From the NCBI RefSeq assembly GCF_014650335.1, contig NZ_BMUT01000020.1, positions 1-64,000 on the forward strand: DNA of 64,000 nucleotides, in the 5' to 3' direction. Below, piece after piece: positions 15,234 through 23,671 of the stretch. Source of the stretch: Streptomyces hiroshimensis. Lineage in GTDB: Bacteria; Actinomycetota; Actinomycetes; Streptomycetales; Streptomycetaceae. Each line of letters opens with the position of its first letter. The first letter of the stretch is position 1. Under the pieces are notes generated by a model, which was not told the origin of the DNA, did not search any database, and worked only from the letters and a program-made list of their open reading frames with translations. The position numbers were made by a program, and so were the translations under genes.

Positions 15234-15293
15234 TTGAACGTGTTCAAAAACAGGTCTACAGTCACGACCATCAGAGCTTTTGAACACGTTCAA
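15234..15293 (+). promoter_or_regulatory. Promoter flanked by twin palindromic operators
   Basis: The -35 TTGAAC (15234-15239), a 17-bp spacer and the -10 TACAGT (15257-15262) form a good vegetative promoter for the gene at 15308. Palindrome 1, TTGAACGTGTTCAA (15234-15247), covers the -35. Palindrome 2, TTGAACACGTTCAA (15280-15293), lies in the transcribed leader and is the reverse complement of site 1. Their centres are 46 bp apart. The layout suggests repression by a dimeric TetR-like protein that occupies both sites. Confidence 0.7.
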
Positions 15294-15307
15294 GAAGGGC
15301 TGGGGAC

Positions 15308-15736
15308 GTGGATCTCACAGTCGTCGCATACGTCATCTACCTGCTGCTCAGCCTGGGCCTCACGGTCTGGGTCGCGCGCACGCTGAGCCGCAACGGGCGC
15401 GTCTTCCTCGCCGATGTGCTGCACGGCAACGACAAGCTCGCGGAAGCGGTGAACCATCTGCTGGTGGTCGGCTTCTACCTGGTGAACCTCGGGTTCATCG
15501 CCCTGTACCTGCAGGACGACGGCACCGTCGCCGACGCCCGCGGGGTGTTCGAGGCGCTGTCGCAGAAGCTCGGCGTCGTCCTGCTGGTGCTCGGCGTCAT
15601 GCACCTCGGCAACGTCTACGCCCTCAACAAGTTCCGCCGTCGCGGCATCCTGGACCGCGAGCAGGTCCCGCCCGTCCCTCCGCAGGGCTACGCGGGGCAG
15701 CAGGGCCCGTGGATCGCCCCGGCCGGCGGGCGCTGA
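15308..15736 (+). CDS. Small integral membrane protein of unknown function
   Basis: This 142-residue protein has three likely membrane helices (about 5-23, 50-68, 84-103) and a C-terminal Pro/Gly/Gln-rich cytosolic tail. I do not recognise a characterised family, though similar proteins precede DCC-family genes in Streptomyces. The GTG at 15308 follows a GGG-rich stretch. It is controlled by the twin-palindrome promoter immediately upstream and is 5 bp from the next gene, so they form an operon. Confidence 0.75.
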   Translation: MDLTVVAYVIYLLLSLGLTVWVARTLSRNGRVFLADVLHGNDKLAEAVNHLLVVGFYLVNLGFIALYLQDDGTVADARGVFEALSQKLGVVLLVLGVMHLGNVYALNKFRRRGILDREQVPPVPPQGYAGQQGPWIAPAGGR

Positions 15737-15741
15737 GCCCG

Positions 15742-16260
15742 ATGACCCCGATGGCGACGCCCACCGCCGTCGACCGGGACGCCCGGCGCGTCCCGGTCCG
15801 CCGGCTCACCGTGCTGTACGACGCACAGTGCTCACTCTGCACCTTCGTGCGCAACTGGCTCGCGAGGCAGCGTCAGCTCGTGCCGCTCGACCTGGTGCCG
15901 CTCGGGTCGGACGAGGCCCGGCGGCGCTTCCCGGAGCTCGACCACGGGGCCACGTTCGAGGAGATCACCGTGGTCGGCGACGGCGGGCAGGTCTACCGCG
16001 GGGCCGCCGCCTGGGTCGTGTGCCTGTGGGCGCTGGCCGAGTACCGGCCGCTCTCGCACCGCATGAGCACGCCGTCCGGCCTCCGCTTCGCCCGTAACGC
16101 CGTCCTGGCCGCGTCCAAGTACCGCGGGGCGTACTGGCAGCCCCAGCCCGCGCCCATGCCGGCGCCCGTACCTGCGCCCGCGCCCGGCACGAACGGCTGG
16201 ACGTACCCCACCCCCTCGGTCTGCGACAGCGGCTGCGAGCCCGGCAGTGCCCCCGCGTGA
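15742..16260 (+). CDS. DCC/DUF393 family thiol-disulfide oxidoreductase-like protein
   Basis: This 172-residue protein has the DUF393 (DCC family) signature: VLYDAQCSLCTFVRNWLARQ carries the CxxC pair, and WALAEYRPLSHRM follows. Such proteins are predicted thiol-disulfide oxidoreductases, some involved in membrane quinone or carotenoid-linked chemistry. The C-terminus is a Pro/Ala-rich tail with two cysteines near the end (VCDSGCEP). The ATG at 15742 starts five bases after the previous stop; the longer frame to 15280 runs through the membrane gene and is spurious. Confidence 0.82.
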   Translation: MTPMATPTAVDRDARRVPVRRLTVLYDAQCSLCTFVRNWLARQRQLVPLDLVPLGSDEARRRFPELDHGATFEEITVVGDGGQVYRGAAAWVVCLWALAEYRPLSHRMSTPSGLRFARNAVLAASKYRGAYWQPQPAPMPAPVPAPAPGTNGWTYPTPSVCDSGCEPGSAPA

Positions 16261-16687
16261 CCCCCGGCCTCTCGCAGGCCGCCCCGCCCGGATCGTCGGC
16301 CTCGCCGCCTTCGGCGCCGTGGCCGCACTGGCCGCCCTGGTCCTCCTCCTGACCCCGCCCGCCGGATCGGCGGAGCCCGGCGAACTCGTCGGTTCCTGGC
16401 GCGCCTACCAGGGCGCGCGGCTGACCCTCCGCGAGGACGGCACGCTCACCGCGGTGGGCGTCCCCACCGCCTTCTCCGAGGACGACGACGAGCGACCGGT
16501 CAAACGGTTCACGGGCACCGGAACCTGGCACCTGAAGAGAAAGCCCCGGCTCGGCCACCAGCGGATCCGGCTCACGCTCGGCGAGACGTTCGAAGTGTCG
16601 ATCGCCGGCCAGGGCGCCCGCGACGGCCTCTTCATCAGACCCTCCCGGGACACCACCACCCAGTTCCGCTTCAAGAGGACCCCTTAG
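16247..16687 (+). CDS. Putative exported or membrane-anchored protein
   Basis: This 146-residue protein has an N-terminal basic segment and one hydrophobic helix (about 16-36, LAAFGAVAALAALVLLLTPP), then a beta-rich domain (LVGSWRAYQGARLTLREDGT) reminiscent of lipocalin-like 'GSW' proteins. No family was assigned. The GTG at 16247 overlaps the end of the DCC gene by 14 bp, so it is part of the same operon. Confidence 0.68.
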   Translation: MPPRDPRPLAGRPARIVGLAAFGAVAALAALVLLLTPPAGSAEPGELVGSWRAYQGARLTLREDGTLTAVGVPTAFSEDDDERPVKRFTGTGTWHLKRKPRLGHQRIRLTLGETFEVSIAGQGARDGLFIRPSRDTTTQFRFKRTP

Positions 16688-16697
16688 GCTCTGAACC

Positions 16698-17411
16698 GTG
16701 CCAGCAGCAGAGAACGAGCCCCGGCCCGGGAAGAGCGAGCAGACCCGCACCCTGATCCTGGAGACCGCGATGCGGCTCTTCCAGGAGAGCGGCTACGACA
16801 AGACCACCATGCGGGCCATCGCCAAGGAGGCCGGGGTCTCCGTCGGCAACGCGTACTACTACTTCGCCGGCAAGGAACACCTGATCCAGGGCTTCTACGA
16901 CCGGATCGCCTCCGAGCACCAGGCCGCGGTCCGCGAGGTGCTGGACCGGGAGACCGATCTGGAGGCGCGGCTCTCCGGCGTCCTGCAGGCCTGGCTGGAC
17001 ATCGCCACGCCGTACCACGAGTTCGCGGCCCAGTTCTTCAAGAACGCCGCCGACCCGGACTCCCCGCTGAGCCCCTTCTCGGCCGAGTCCGAGCACGCGC
17101 GCGAAGCCGCCATCGACGTCCACCGCGAGGTGCTCGCCGGCGCCAAGGCCAAGGTCCCGGCCGAGCTCGCCGACGTCCTCCCCGAGCTGATGTGGCTCTC
17201 CCAGATGGGCCTCGTCCTCTACTGGGTCTTCGACCGCTCCCCCGACCGCGAACGCACCCGCCGCCTCGCCGACCGCGGCGCCCGCCTGACGACACGCGGC
17301 ATCTCCCTGGCCCGCTTCCGCGTACTCCGCCCGCTCGTCCTCGAAATCCACGAGCTCTTCACGGACTTCCTCCCCGGCATGGCCCAGACGGCGGTCGCCC
17401 GCAAGTCCTGA
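16698..17411 (+). CDS. TetR family regulator
   Basis: This 237-residue regulator has the helix-turn-helix at about 15-62 (LILETAMRLFQESGYDKTTM, then VSVGNAYYYFAGKEHLIQ). The C-terminal domain has a tryptophan- and phenylalanine-rich ligand pocket. It starts 10 bp after the preceding gene and could be co-transcribed. Because it sits in the operon driven by the twin-palindrome promoter, it is the best candidate for the repressor that binds there. Confidence 0.88.
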   Translation: MPAAENEPRPGKSEQTRTLILETAMRLFQESGYDKTTMRAIAKEAGVSVGNAYYYFAGKEHLIQGFYDRIASEHQAAVREVLDRETDLEARLSGVLQAWLDIATPYHEFAAQFFKNAADPDSPLSPFSAESEHAREAAIDVHREVLAGAKAKVPAELADVLPELMWLSQMGLVLYWVFDRSPDRERTRRLADRGARLTTRGISLARFRVLRPLVLEIHELFTDFLPGMAQTAVARKS

Positions 17412-17426
17412 GACCGGTCCCGGCCG

Positions 17427-17770
17427 CTACCGGGCACGCAGCCCGATAGCGGAAGCGAGCTCCCGCGCGCCGGCGGTATGCGGACGCCGGTTGATCAGCT
17501 CATCGGCTACGCGGCGGATGGCAGGCCGGTCGCGTACCTCGGCAGGGGAGACGCGGAGGGCTTCCAGAAGGGCGTCAGCGGTCTGCTGGGGTTTGCCCCA
17601 CTGCCACCAGGCGCGGGCGAGATCGGTATGCATGCGGGCCCGGCGTTCTGCGGTGGGGAACTGCCCGGGGTGCAGCGTGCGCCCGGCTTGGAGGGCGGTT
17701 CCGGCGTCACCGAGGGCCTGGTCGCGGTCGCCGGTGCGGGCCGCCGCCCCCGGGCCCACCTGTGGCTCAA
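17427..17770 (-). pseudogene. 3' remnant of an XRE-TPR regulator
   Basis: This fragment of about 110 codons (HPGQFPTAERRARMHTDLAR, then WWQWGKPQQTADALLEALRV) matches the C-terminal TPR region of large Streptomyces XRE-TPR regulators. The N-terminal helix-turn-helix and most TPR units are missing, and the frame upstream is not homologous. It probably decayed after truncation when the neighbouring methyltransferase region was rearranged. Confidence 0.6.
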
Positions 17771-17863
17771 CCGGGCGGAGTTCCGTCAAGGCCGCCTGAC
17801 GCGACCGCGGGCGGCGGTACGGTGACGGACTCACGTGGCCCCACCGTTCCCCCGAGGAGCCTC

Positions 17864-18535
17864 ATGCCCCGCCCGCCCCTCACTCCGGCCGAATACTGGG
17901 ACCTGTACAAGCCGTACCGTGGGGAGGGCGAACAGCCGGCCCCATCGGCCGAGCGGTTCGAGTGGACGCAGTTCCCCGGACACGGCCCCGGCCCGGAGCT
18001 CCTCGGCACCCCGCGCACCGTCCTGGAACTCGGCTCCGGTGAAGGCGCCGACGCCGTTCACCTCGCGCGCCGCGGCGTACAGGTGACCGGTGTCGACTTC
18101 TCCGCGGTCCAGATCGCCCGTGCCCGCCGCTGGTGGTCACACGTCCCGGGCGTCACCTTCGTGCACGCGGACGTGTGCGGCTTCCTCATGTCCGAGGCGA
18201 CCGAGTACGACGCGATCTACTCCATGTGGGGAGCAGTCTGGTTCACCGACCCCGAGCAACTCCTCCCGCTGGTGGCCAAGCGCCTCGGACCCGGCGGAGT
18301 CGTCGTGTTCAGCCACGCAGAACCAAGCCCCGGCACGCATGGGGCTCAGCAGATGCACGGGAAGTGGCTCGAAGGCCGCGAGCGCGAGCTGACAGTGCTG
18401 CGCTGGCAGTACGCGCCCGCCGCCTGGGCCGACCTGCTCAAGCGGAGCGGTTTCGCCCACGTCGACGCCTGCATCGTGCCCCCTCCGGGAGACGAGCCCC
18501 TGGGCACCTTGCTCGTACGCGCCGAAGTGGCCTGA
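17864..18535 (+). CDS. Class I SAM-dependent methyltransferase
   Basis: This 223-residue enzyme of the Rossmann-fold methyltransferase family has motif I VLELGSGEGADAVHLARRG, an acidic residue after GVDFSAV, and the post-I region VTFVHADVC. The substrate is unknown; the closest general class is methyltransferase domain 11/25. The ATG at 17864 is four bases after GAGGAG and is preferred to upstream in-frame GTGs. Confidence 0.87.
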   Translation: MPRPPLTPAEYWDLYKPYRGEGEQPAPSAERFEWTQFPGHGPGPELLGTPRTVLELGSGEGADAVHLARRGVQVTGVDFSAVQIARARRWWSHVPGVTFVHADVCGFLMSEATEYDAIYSMWGAVWFTDPEQLLPLVAKRLGPGGVVVFSHAEPSPGTHGAQQMHGKWLEGRERELTVLRWQYAPAAWADLLKRSGFAHVDACIVPPPGDEPLGTLLVRAEVA

Positions 18536-18573
18536 GCAGCCGCCCCCGGCGGTCACTCGGCCCTGGCAAGGCT

Positions 18574-18822
18574 CTACTGCAGTGCCCGCTTGCGGGCCTC
18601 GTCCGCCCGGCTGCTCGCCCGGCCGGATGCGACCAAGGCGATGAGGGTCGAAGGTATCCAGCCCCACTTGGCGACGAAGTCCGCGATCATGCCGGTGACC
18701 GAGTCGTCGTCGGTGAAGAAGGCGACGGCGATCGCCACGATCCCGCAGAAGAGCCAGGCGCTCCAGATGTCCTTCTGGGTGTCTTTCGCCGCAGCCTTGA
18801 TGTCGTTGTAGCCGTCAGCCAT
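18574..18822 (-). CDS. Small two-helix membrane protein, unknown function
   Basis: This 82-residue protein has two hydrophobic segments (WSAWLFCGIVAIAVAFFT and WIPSTLIALVA) and a basic C-terminus. The ATG at 18822 has GGAGG upstream; a reading from 18870 is not supported. No function was recognised. Confidence 0.68.
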   Translation of the reverse strand: MADGYNDIKAAAKDTQKDIWSAWLFCGIVAIAVAFFTDDDSVTGMIADFVAKWGWIPSTLIALVASGRASSRADEARKRALQ

Positions 18823-18900
18823 GGGGCCCCCTCCGTCGCAGTCTGCGGATCCTAACAAGCAAACGATCACGCAGCCGCTCCGTCAGGAACCGGCGGGAGC

Positions 18901-19137
18901 CTAGGCCTTCGGAGACTTGGCGGCGACGAACGAGCCCATGCCGGGGGTAGTGACGATCAGGCCCTCGGCGCGGAGGGCGGCGGTGACCTTGCGGACCGTT
19001 GTCCGCGCGACATCGAATTCCTGCTCCATACGCACCTCGGAGATGAGGTGGTTGAGCGGATATTCACCGCTGGCGATGCGCTGCCGAATCACGTCGGCGA
19101 TCTGCATCCACTTCGGTCGCGTCGGGTCGTACTCCAT
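18901..19137 (-). CDS. Small GntR-type winged-helix regulator
   Basis: This 79-residue protein is essentially one GntR winged helix (WMQIADVIRQRIASGEYPLN, VARTTVRKVTAALRAEGLIV, PGMGSFVA) without an effector domain. Such stand-alone GntR proteins are frequent in Streptomyces. The ATG at 19137 lies 10 bp after a TACAGT -10 box and may be leaderless; an upstream ATG at 19176 adds non-conserved residues. Confidence 0.83.
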   Translation of the reverse strand: MEYDPTRPKWMQIADVIRQRIASGEYPLNHLISEVRMEQEFDVARTTVRKVTAALRAEGLIVTTPGMGSFVAAKSPKA

Positions 19138-19179
19138 CACGCCGCTGACTGTAAACAGCAGTATGCAACCGAACATAGA

Positions 19180-19235
19180 GCCTACTCTAGACGGCTAGGT
19201 GTAGACAGGGCACTCCAGGGGGCTCTAGGGTAGGC
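19180..19235. promoter_or_regulatory. Inverted repeat in the GntR divergent promoter region
   Basis: GCCTACTCTAGA (19180-19191) and TCTAGGGTAGGC (19224-19235) are inverted copies with one mismatch, spaced by 32 bp. They could be the autoregulatory operator of the small GntR protein and control the divergent gene at 19307. Confidence 0.45.
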
Positions 19236-19306
19236 GCACTCAAGACCCCCGCGGCCGCGGTAACGGCCCGGGGGCATGGCCACCAGCTACGACAGGAGCT
19301 GATGAC

Positions 19307-19630
19307 GTGAAGGACTCTATCTCCCGCCTGCTCGCCCGGACGAGGGCTCTCTTCAGCCGTCGCGCGGCGCCCGAAACCCCCGTCGCGCCGCCCCCGAAGG
19401 TGCCTCCGAAAGCGCTCCCGGCGCCCCGTACCCCCGAGCCTCTCCGGCCCGAACCCCTCCGGCCCCACTGCGGGGTCTACGTCTGGGCGACCGCCCACGG
19501 GATCGATCTCCGGCCCACCTCCCCGCTGGGCGCCTGCACCTGTGCGGGCAAACCGCACGCCGCCACCGACGCCGACGCGCTCCGCGCCAAAGTGCGCGAG
19601 GTCAATTACCGCAGCACCTGGGGGAAATGA
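19307..19630 (+). CDS. Proline-rich hypothetical protein with C-terminal Cys pair
   Basis: This 107-residue protein starts with an amphipathic basic segment, then a Pro/Lys/Ala linker (about 25-50), and ends with a conserved-looking part (CGVYVWATAHGIDLRPTSPL, then CTCAGKPHA). I do not recognise a characterised function. It is divergent from the small GntR gene, a pairing seen in other Streptomyces. The GTG at 19307 follows GGAGCTGATGAC. Confidence 0.65.
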   Translation: MKDSISRLLARTRALFSRRAAPETPVAPPPKVPPKALPAPRTPEPLRPEPLRPHCGVYVWATAHGIDLRPTSPLGACTCAGKPHAATDADALRAKVREVNYRSTWGK

Positions 19631-19636
19631 CGCCCG

Positions 19637-19963
19637 TCAGCCCGTGCGCGGCAGCAGCAACAGCTGGTCGGCGTAGCACCACGCCCATTCCTCGCCCGGT
19701 TCGAAGGACCGGGCGAGGTCGTGGCCTTCCTCCACGCGCGCGTGTGCGCTCGCATGGCGGTTCGGGGAGCTGTCGCAGCAGGCGACGTGGCCGCAGACGA
19801 GGCATTCGCGCAGGTGCACCCAGGTGCTGCCGATGCGCAGGCAGTCCTCGCAGCCTTCCGTCGTGCTGGGGGTGACCTCCGCGGCCGCCTCGTCCAGGTG
19901 GGCGCAGTCCCGCTGTGTCGGGCGGCCCTCCACGTCCGCTGCCACCTGCCAGGTTCCAGTCAT
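19637..19963 (-). CDS. UBP-type zinc finger protein
   Basis: This 108-residue protein has the ZnF-UBP pattern: CAHLDEAAAEV near the start, EGCEDCLRIGSTWVHLRECL, VCGHVACCDSSPNRHASAHA. In eukaryotes the domain binds ubiquitin C-termini; the role in actinobacteria is not known. The ATG at 19963 follows a GGGG run. Confidence 0.85.
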   Translation of the reverse strand: MTGTWQVAADVEGRPTQRDCAHLDEAAAEVTPSTTEGCEDCLRIGSTWVHLRECLVCGHVACCDSSPNRHASAHARVEEGHDLARSFEPGEEWAWCYADQLLLLPRTG

Positions 19964-20038
19964 GTCCCCAACGTAGCCCGGCACGCGCAATCCCGCAGGT
20001 CAGGGCGATTGTCAGACCCCCCTGGCAGGATCGTTCGC

Positions 20039-21727
20039 GTGAGGTTGGCGGTGGCGGAGACGGGCGACGGGGGTGTCCGTCTCCGCGCCGTCGATCTCCT
20101 GGGGAGGCCCGCCGGGCCGGTCGCGTCCGCGGGCAGCCTGGCCGAGGCCGTGCGGTCGCATCCGCACGTCGAGCGGTGGGTGTGGCGGTCCACCGCCCGC
20201 CATTACCCGCAGCTGCTGGAAGCCGGGCTGCGCGTCGAGCGGTGTTACGACGTGGAGGCGGCCGAGAGCCTGCTCGTCGGGCATGAGGAGGGGCAGTCCG
20301 GGCAGCCCCGGTCGCTCGCCGCGGCGTGGGCGCGGCTGCGCGGCCTGCCCGTGCCCGCCGATCCGCCGCCGCGGGCCGCCGGCGGGCAGCCGTCGCTGTT
20401 CGAGCCCGGCCCCGTGCCGCTGCCGCCCGGCACGGATCCGCTGGAGGCGCTCATCGAGGTCCATGCCGCGCAGATCGCCCGGGCCGGGGCCGGCGAGCAC
20501 CCCGGGCGGATCCTGCTCCTCCTCGCCCTGGAGTCCGCGGGCACCCTGATCGCCGCCGAGATGCACCGGGCCGGCCTGCCCTGGCGGGCCGACGTCCACC
20601 GCGCCCTGCTGGATGAGCTGCTGGGCGAGCACTTCCCCGGCGGGCTGGAGCCGCGGCGGCTGGCCGAGCTGGCGGAGGCCGTCTCCAGCGCATTCGGCGA
20701 AGCGGGCGGGCGCGTGCGCCCCGACCTGCCCGCCGACATCATCCGGGCCTTCGCCCGCCAGGGCATCCCCCTGTCCTCCACGCGCGCGTGGGAGCTCAAG
20801 ACGATCGATCACCCCGCCGTCGAGCCCCTGCTGCAGTACAAGAAGCTCTACCGGCTGCACACCGCCCACGGCCGCTCCTGGCTGCAGACGTGGGTGCGCG
20901 AAGGCCGTTTCCGCGCCGAGTACGTGCCGAGCGGCTCCGTATCCGGCCGCTGGACCACCAACGGCGGGGGCGCGTTGCAGATCCCGCGCGTCGTGCGCCG
21001 GGCCGTCGTCGCCGACCCCGGCTGGCGGCTGGTGGTCGCCGACGCCGATCAGATGGAGCCGCGCATCCTGGCCGCCGTCTCCCGCGACCCGGGGCTGATG
21101 GAGGCGGCGGGCGGCGAGCGCGATCTGTACGCGGCGCTGTCCGACCGGGCCTTCGCCGGGGACCGCGAGCGGGCCAAGATGGCGATGCTCGGCGCGATCT
21201 ACGGCCAGACCTCCGGCGACGGCCTGAAGCACCTCGCGGACCTGCGCCGCCGCTTCCCCGCCGCGGTCGCCCTCGTGGACGAGGCGGCGCGCGCGGGCGA
21301 GGAAGGCCGCCTCGTACGGACGTGGCTCGGGCGCACCTGCCCGCCCTCCTCCACGGCTCTGCCCGAGGAAGCTGGTCTCCCCCAGGCCGCCGAGCAGGAC
21401 GGCTACGGCAGCACCCCCGCCGGTCGCGCCCGCGGCCGCTTCACGCGGAACTTCGTCGTGCAGGGCAGCGCCGCCGACTGGGCCCTGGCGATGCTCGCGG
21501 CCCTGCGCCAGGAGCTCGCAGGGCTCCGCGCCGAGCTCGTCTTCTTCCAGCACGACGAGGTCATCGTGCACTGCCCCGACGCCGAGGCGGCCGTCGTCCG
21601 CGAGGCCATCCGCACCGCCTCCGCCCGGGCCGCGCGCGTCGTCTTCGGGGAGACGCCCGTGCTGTTCCCGTTCACGACGGCGGTCGTGGAGTGCTACGCC
21701 GAAGCGAAGGCCGAAGCAACAGCCTAG
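20039..21727 (+). CDS. Family-A DNA polymerase-like protein (bifunctional exonuclease/polymerase annotation)
   Basis: This 562-residue protein has the family-A polymerase core. Motif A is LVVADADQMEPRIL (about 333-346), motif B is RERAKMAMLGAIYGQTSG, and motif C is HDEVIVH (about 505). The N-terminal 3'-5' exonuclease region is shortened and I see no clear DEDDy active site. Length is well below PolA (about 900), and these accessory polymerases are widespread in Streptomyces beside normal PolA. The GTG at 20039 follows AGGA; the longer frame crosses the zinc finger gene. Confidence 0.82.
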   Translation: MRLAVAETGDGGVRLRAVDLLGRPAGPVASAGSLAEAVRSHPHVERWVWRSTARHYPQLLEAGLRVERCYDVEAAESLLVGHEEGQSGQPRSLAAAWARLRGLPVPADPPPRAAGGQPSLFEPGPVPLPPGTDPLEALIEVHAAQIARAGAGEHPGRILLLLALESAGTLIAAEMHRAGLPWRADVHRALLDELLGEHFPGGLEPRRLAELAEAVSSAFGEAGGRVRPDLPADIIRAFARQGIPLSSTRAWELKTIDHPAVEPLLQYKKLYRLHTAHGRSWLQTWVREGRFRAEYVPSGSVSGRWTTNGGGALQIPRVVRRAVVADPGWRLVVADADQMEPRILAAVSRDPGLMEAAGGERDLYAALSDRAFAGDRERAKMAMLGAIYGQTSGDGLKHLADLRRRFPAAVALVDEAARAGEEGRLVRTWLGRTCPPSSTALPEEAGLPQAAEQDGYGSTPAGRARGRFTRNFVVQGSAADWALAMLAALRQELAGLRAELVFFQHDEVIVHCPDAEAAVVREAIRTASARAARVVFGETPVLFPFTTAVVECYAEAKAEATA

Positions 21728-21916
21728 GCAAAGGACGCGAATCCGGTGCCCGGCGCCGCGGCGCTGCCCTGACAGCGCGTCAGCACGCCGGTCCGGGGTC
21801 CCCCATGCGGCCCACTCCAGCGCGCACACCGTCCTCCGGACGCGCACGCTGACCGCAGGGGCGCCCGGCGGCGGCCCGACCAGGATCCCGAACCGCCGAC
21901 CAGGGGAGGCCCTGTC

Positions 21917-22948
21917 ATGACGTCCTTCAGCCTTGAGCAGCTGCGCCGCTGCACCATCGCCGTGGACCTCGGGGCGGCCCGCACACGCGTCTACCTCCGC
22001 GACAACGGGCTGATCGTGGACGAGCCGAGCGCCGCCGCGATCAACACCAGGACCGGCTCGCTGATCGCGGTCGGCGGGGCCGCCGAGGGCATGTCGGGCC
22101 GTACGCCCCACCACATCACCGTCGTCCGGCCCATCTCCGGCGGCACCGTCGTCGACATCGACATGGCCCAGCGCATGCTCCGTCACCTCGTCGGCGAGAA
22201 GGTGCGCCGGGTCTGGCGGCGCAAGCCGATGCTGCGTGCCGCCGTGTGCCTGCCGCACGATGCCGAGCCGCTCGCGCGGCGCGCGGCCGTGGAGACGCTG
22301 ATGGGCCTGGGGACGCGCCGCGTGGAGCTGGTCGACACGCTCATCGCCGCCGCCGTGGGCTGCGGGATGCCCGTCGAACTGCCCGAGGCGACGATGATCG
22401 TGGTGTGCGGGGCGGCCTCCACACAGGTCGCGGTGTTGTCCCTGGGGGCGATCGTGGCGGCGGAGAAGGTCCTGGTCGGCGGTGACGCCATGGACTACGC
22501 GGTCGTCGAGCACCTGCGCCGCCGCCACGAGCTCATGCTGCCGACGCAGGGACTGCACCCGCTGCACCTCGCGCTGAGCGCGGATCCGATGGAGGAGAGC
22601 GCGGAGGTGCGCGGCCGGGACGTGGCGACGGGGCTGTCCCGGACGGTCATGGTGAACACCGCCGAAGTGCGCGAGGTCATGCACATGCCCCTGACGGCCG
22701 TGCTGGACGCGATCGGCCGGGTGCTGCGCGCCTGCCCGCCCGACCTCGTGGCGGACCTCGTCGAGCGGGGCGTGATGCTCGCGGGCGGCAGCGCGGTGCT
22801 GCCGGGCCTGGACCGGATGATCGCCGATGCGACGGGGATGACCGTGCGCATCGCCGACCAGCCCGACGTGTGCTCGGTGCTGGGGCTCGGCGCGATGATG
22901 GAGGGCAAGGTGCAGCCGCTGCACCTGGATCCGCTCGCGTCGTCGTGA
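21917..22948 (+). CDS. mbl: MreB-like actin homologue (Mbl type)
   Basis: This 343-residue actin-fold protein has phosphate 1 motif TIAVDLGAARTRVYLRDNG near the start and adenosine-loop MLAGGSAVLPGLDRM. It resembles the Streptomyces Mbl group, which assists spore wall synthesis rather than rod shape. The ATG at 21917 follows GGGGAGG. Adjacent intergenic DNA downstream contains a 23-bp tandem repeat. Confidence 0.85.
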   Translation: MTSFSLEQLRRCTIAVDLGAARTRVYLRDNGLIVDEPSAAAINTRTGSLIAVGGAAEGMSGRTPHHITVVRPISGGTVVDIDMAQRMLRHLVGEKVRRVWRRKPMLRAAVCLPHDAEPLARRAAVETLMGLGTRRVELVDTLIAAAVGCGMPVELPEATMIVVCGAASTQVAVLSLGAIVAAEKVLVGGDAMDYAVVEHLRRRHELMLPTQGLHPLHLALSADPMEESAEVRGRDVATGLSRTVMVNTAEVREVMHMPLTAVLDAIGRVLRACPPDLVADLVERGVMLAGGSAVLPGLDRMIADATGMTVRIADQPDVCSVLGLGAMMEGKVQPLHLDPLASS

Positions 22949-23004
22949 CGCTGCACAGCATGTCGTCGTGACGCTGCGCCGCACGTCATCGTGACGTGCC
23001 GCAT

Positions 23005-23090
23005 GCCCTCGTGACGTAGCGCCGCGTGCCCTCGTGACGTAGCGCCGCGTGCCCTCGTGACGTAGCGCCGCGTGCCCTCGTGACGTAGCG
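23005..23090. repeat. 23-bp tandem repeat downstream of mbl
   Basis: Three perfect 23-bp units (23005-23027, 23028-23050, 23051-23073) and a partial fourth to 23090 are preceded by more divergent copies from about 22960. Each contains CTCGTGACGTAGCG. There are no spacers, so this is not CRISPR. Confidence 0.85.
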
Positions 23091-23187
23091 ATGCCGCGCC
23101 GCGCCGCATTGTGGCGTTCTGGGAACTTCCGCACCCTCCTCCCCCGTTCTCCCCGTACACCCCCGTTATGTATGAGGAGAACAGCAA

Positions 23188-23643
23188 ATGGCGCTCTGGG
23201 ACCGGCTCAAGGACTCCGCGACGACGATGCAGGGTCAGCTGGTGGCGAAGAAGAACGAGCTGAAGAGCGGCGCGTTCCGTGACGCGAGCATGGCCATGTG
23301 TGCCCTGGTGGCCGCCGCCGACGGCTCGATCGACGCCTCGGAGCGGCAGCGCGTCGCCTCGCTGATCGCCACCAACGAGGTGCTGCAGAACTTCCCCGCG
23401 GACGACCTGCAGGCCCGTTTCAACGACTACTGCCAGAAGCTCACGGTCGATTTCGACTTCGGCAAGGTCAGCGTGATGCAGACCATCGGCAAGGTGCACA
23501 AGAAGCCGACCGAGGCCCGTGCGGTCATCCAGATCGGCATCGTCATCGGCGGCGCCGACGGCGACTTCGACAAGACCGAGCAGGCCGTCGTCCGCGAGGT
23601 GTGCTTCGCGCTGGGCATCAACCCGGCGGAATTCGACCTCTGA
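23188..23643 (+). CDS. TerB family tellurite-resistance-like protein
   Basis: This 151-residue helical TerB protein has paired acidic metal-binding loops: LVAAADGSIDASERQRVA (about 41-58) and IVIGGADGDFDKTEQAVV (about 113-130). TerB proteins bind divalent metals and associate with stress-response complexes. The ATG at 23188 follows GAGGAG. No other ter genes occur in the window. Confidence 0.9.
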   Translation: MALWDRLKDSATTMQGQLVAKKNELKSGAFRDASMAMCALVAAADGSIDASERQRVASLIATNEVLQNFPADDLQARFNDYCQKLTVDFDFGKVSVMQTIGKVHKKPTEARAVIQIGIVIGGADGDFDKTEQAVVREVCFALGINPAEFDL

Positions 23644-23671
23644 CAGAGGCGGGCCACGGAGGCCGGCGCCC

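Noticed and set aside
23005..23090. CRISPR array
   Set aside because: Units are contiguous with no variable spacers, and no cas genes are present. The same applies to the arrays at 2088, 35777, 55189 and 59051.
20012..23134. 1040-codon minus-strand frame opposite the polymerase-like gene and mbl
   Set aside because: His/Arg/Gly-rich antisense frame lacking motifs; both plus-strand genes are clear.
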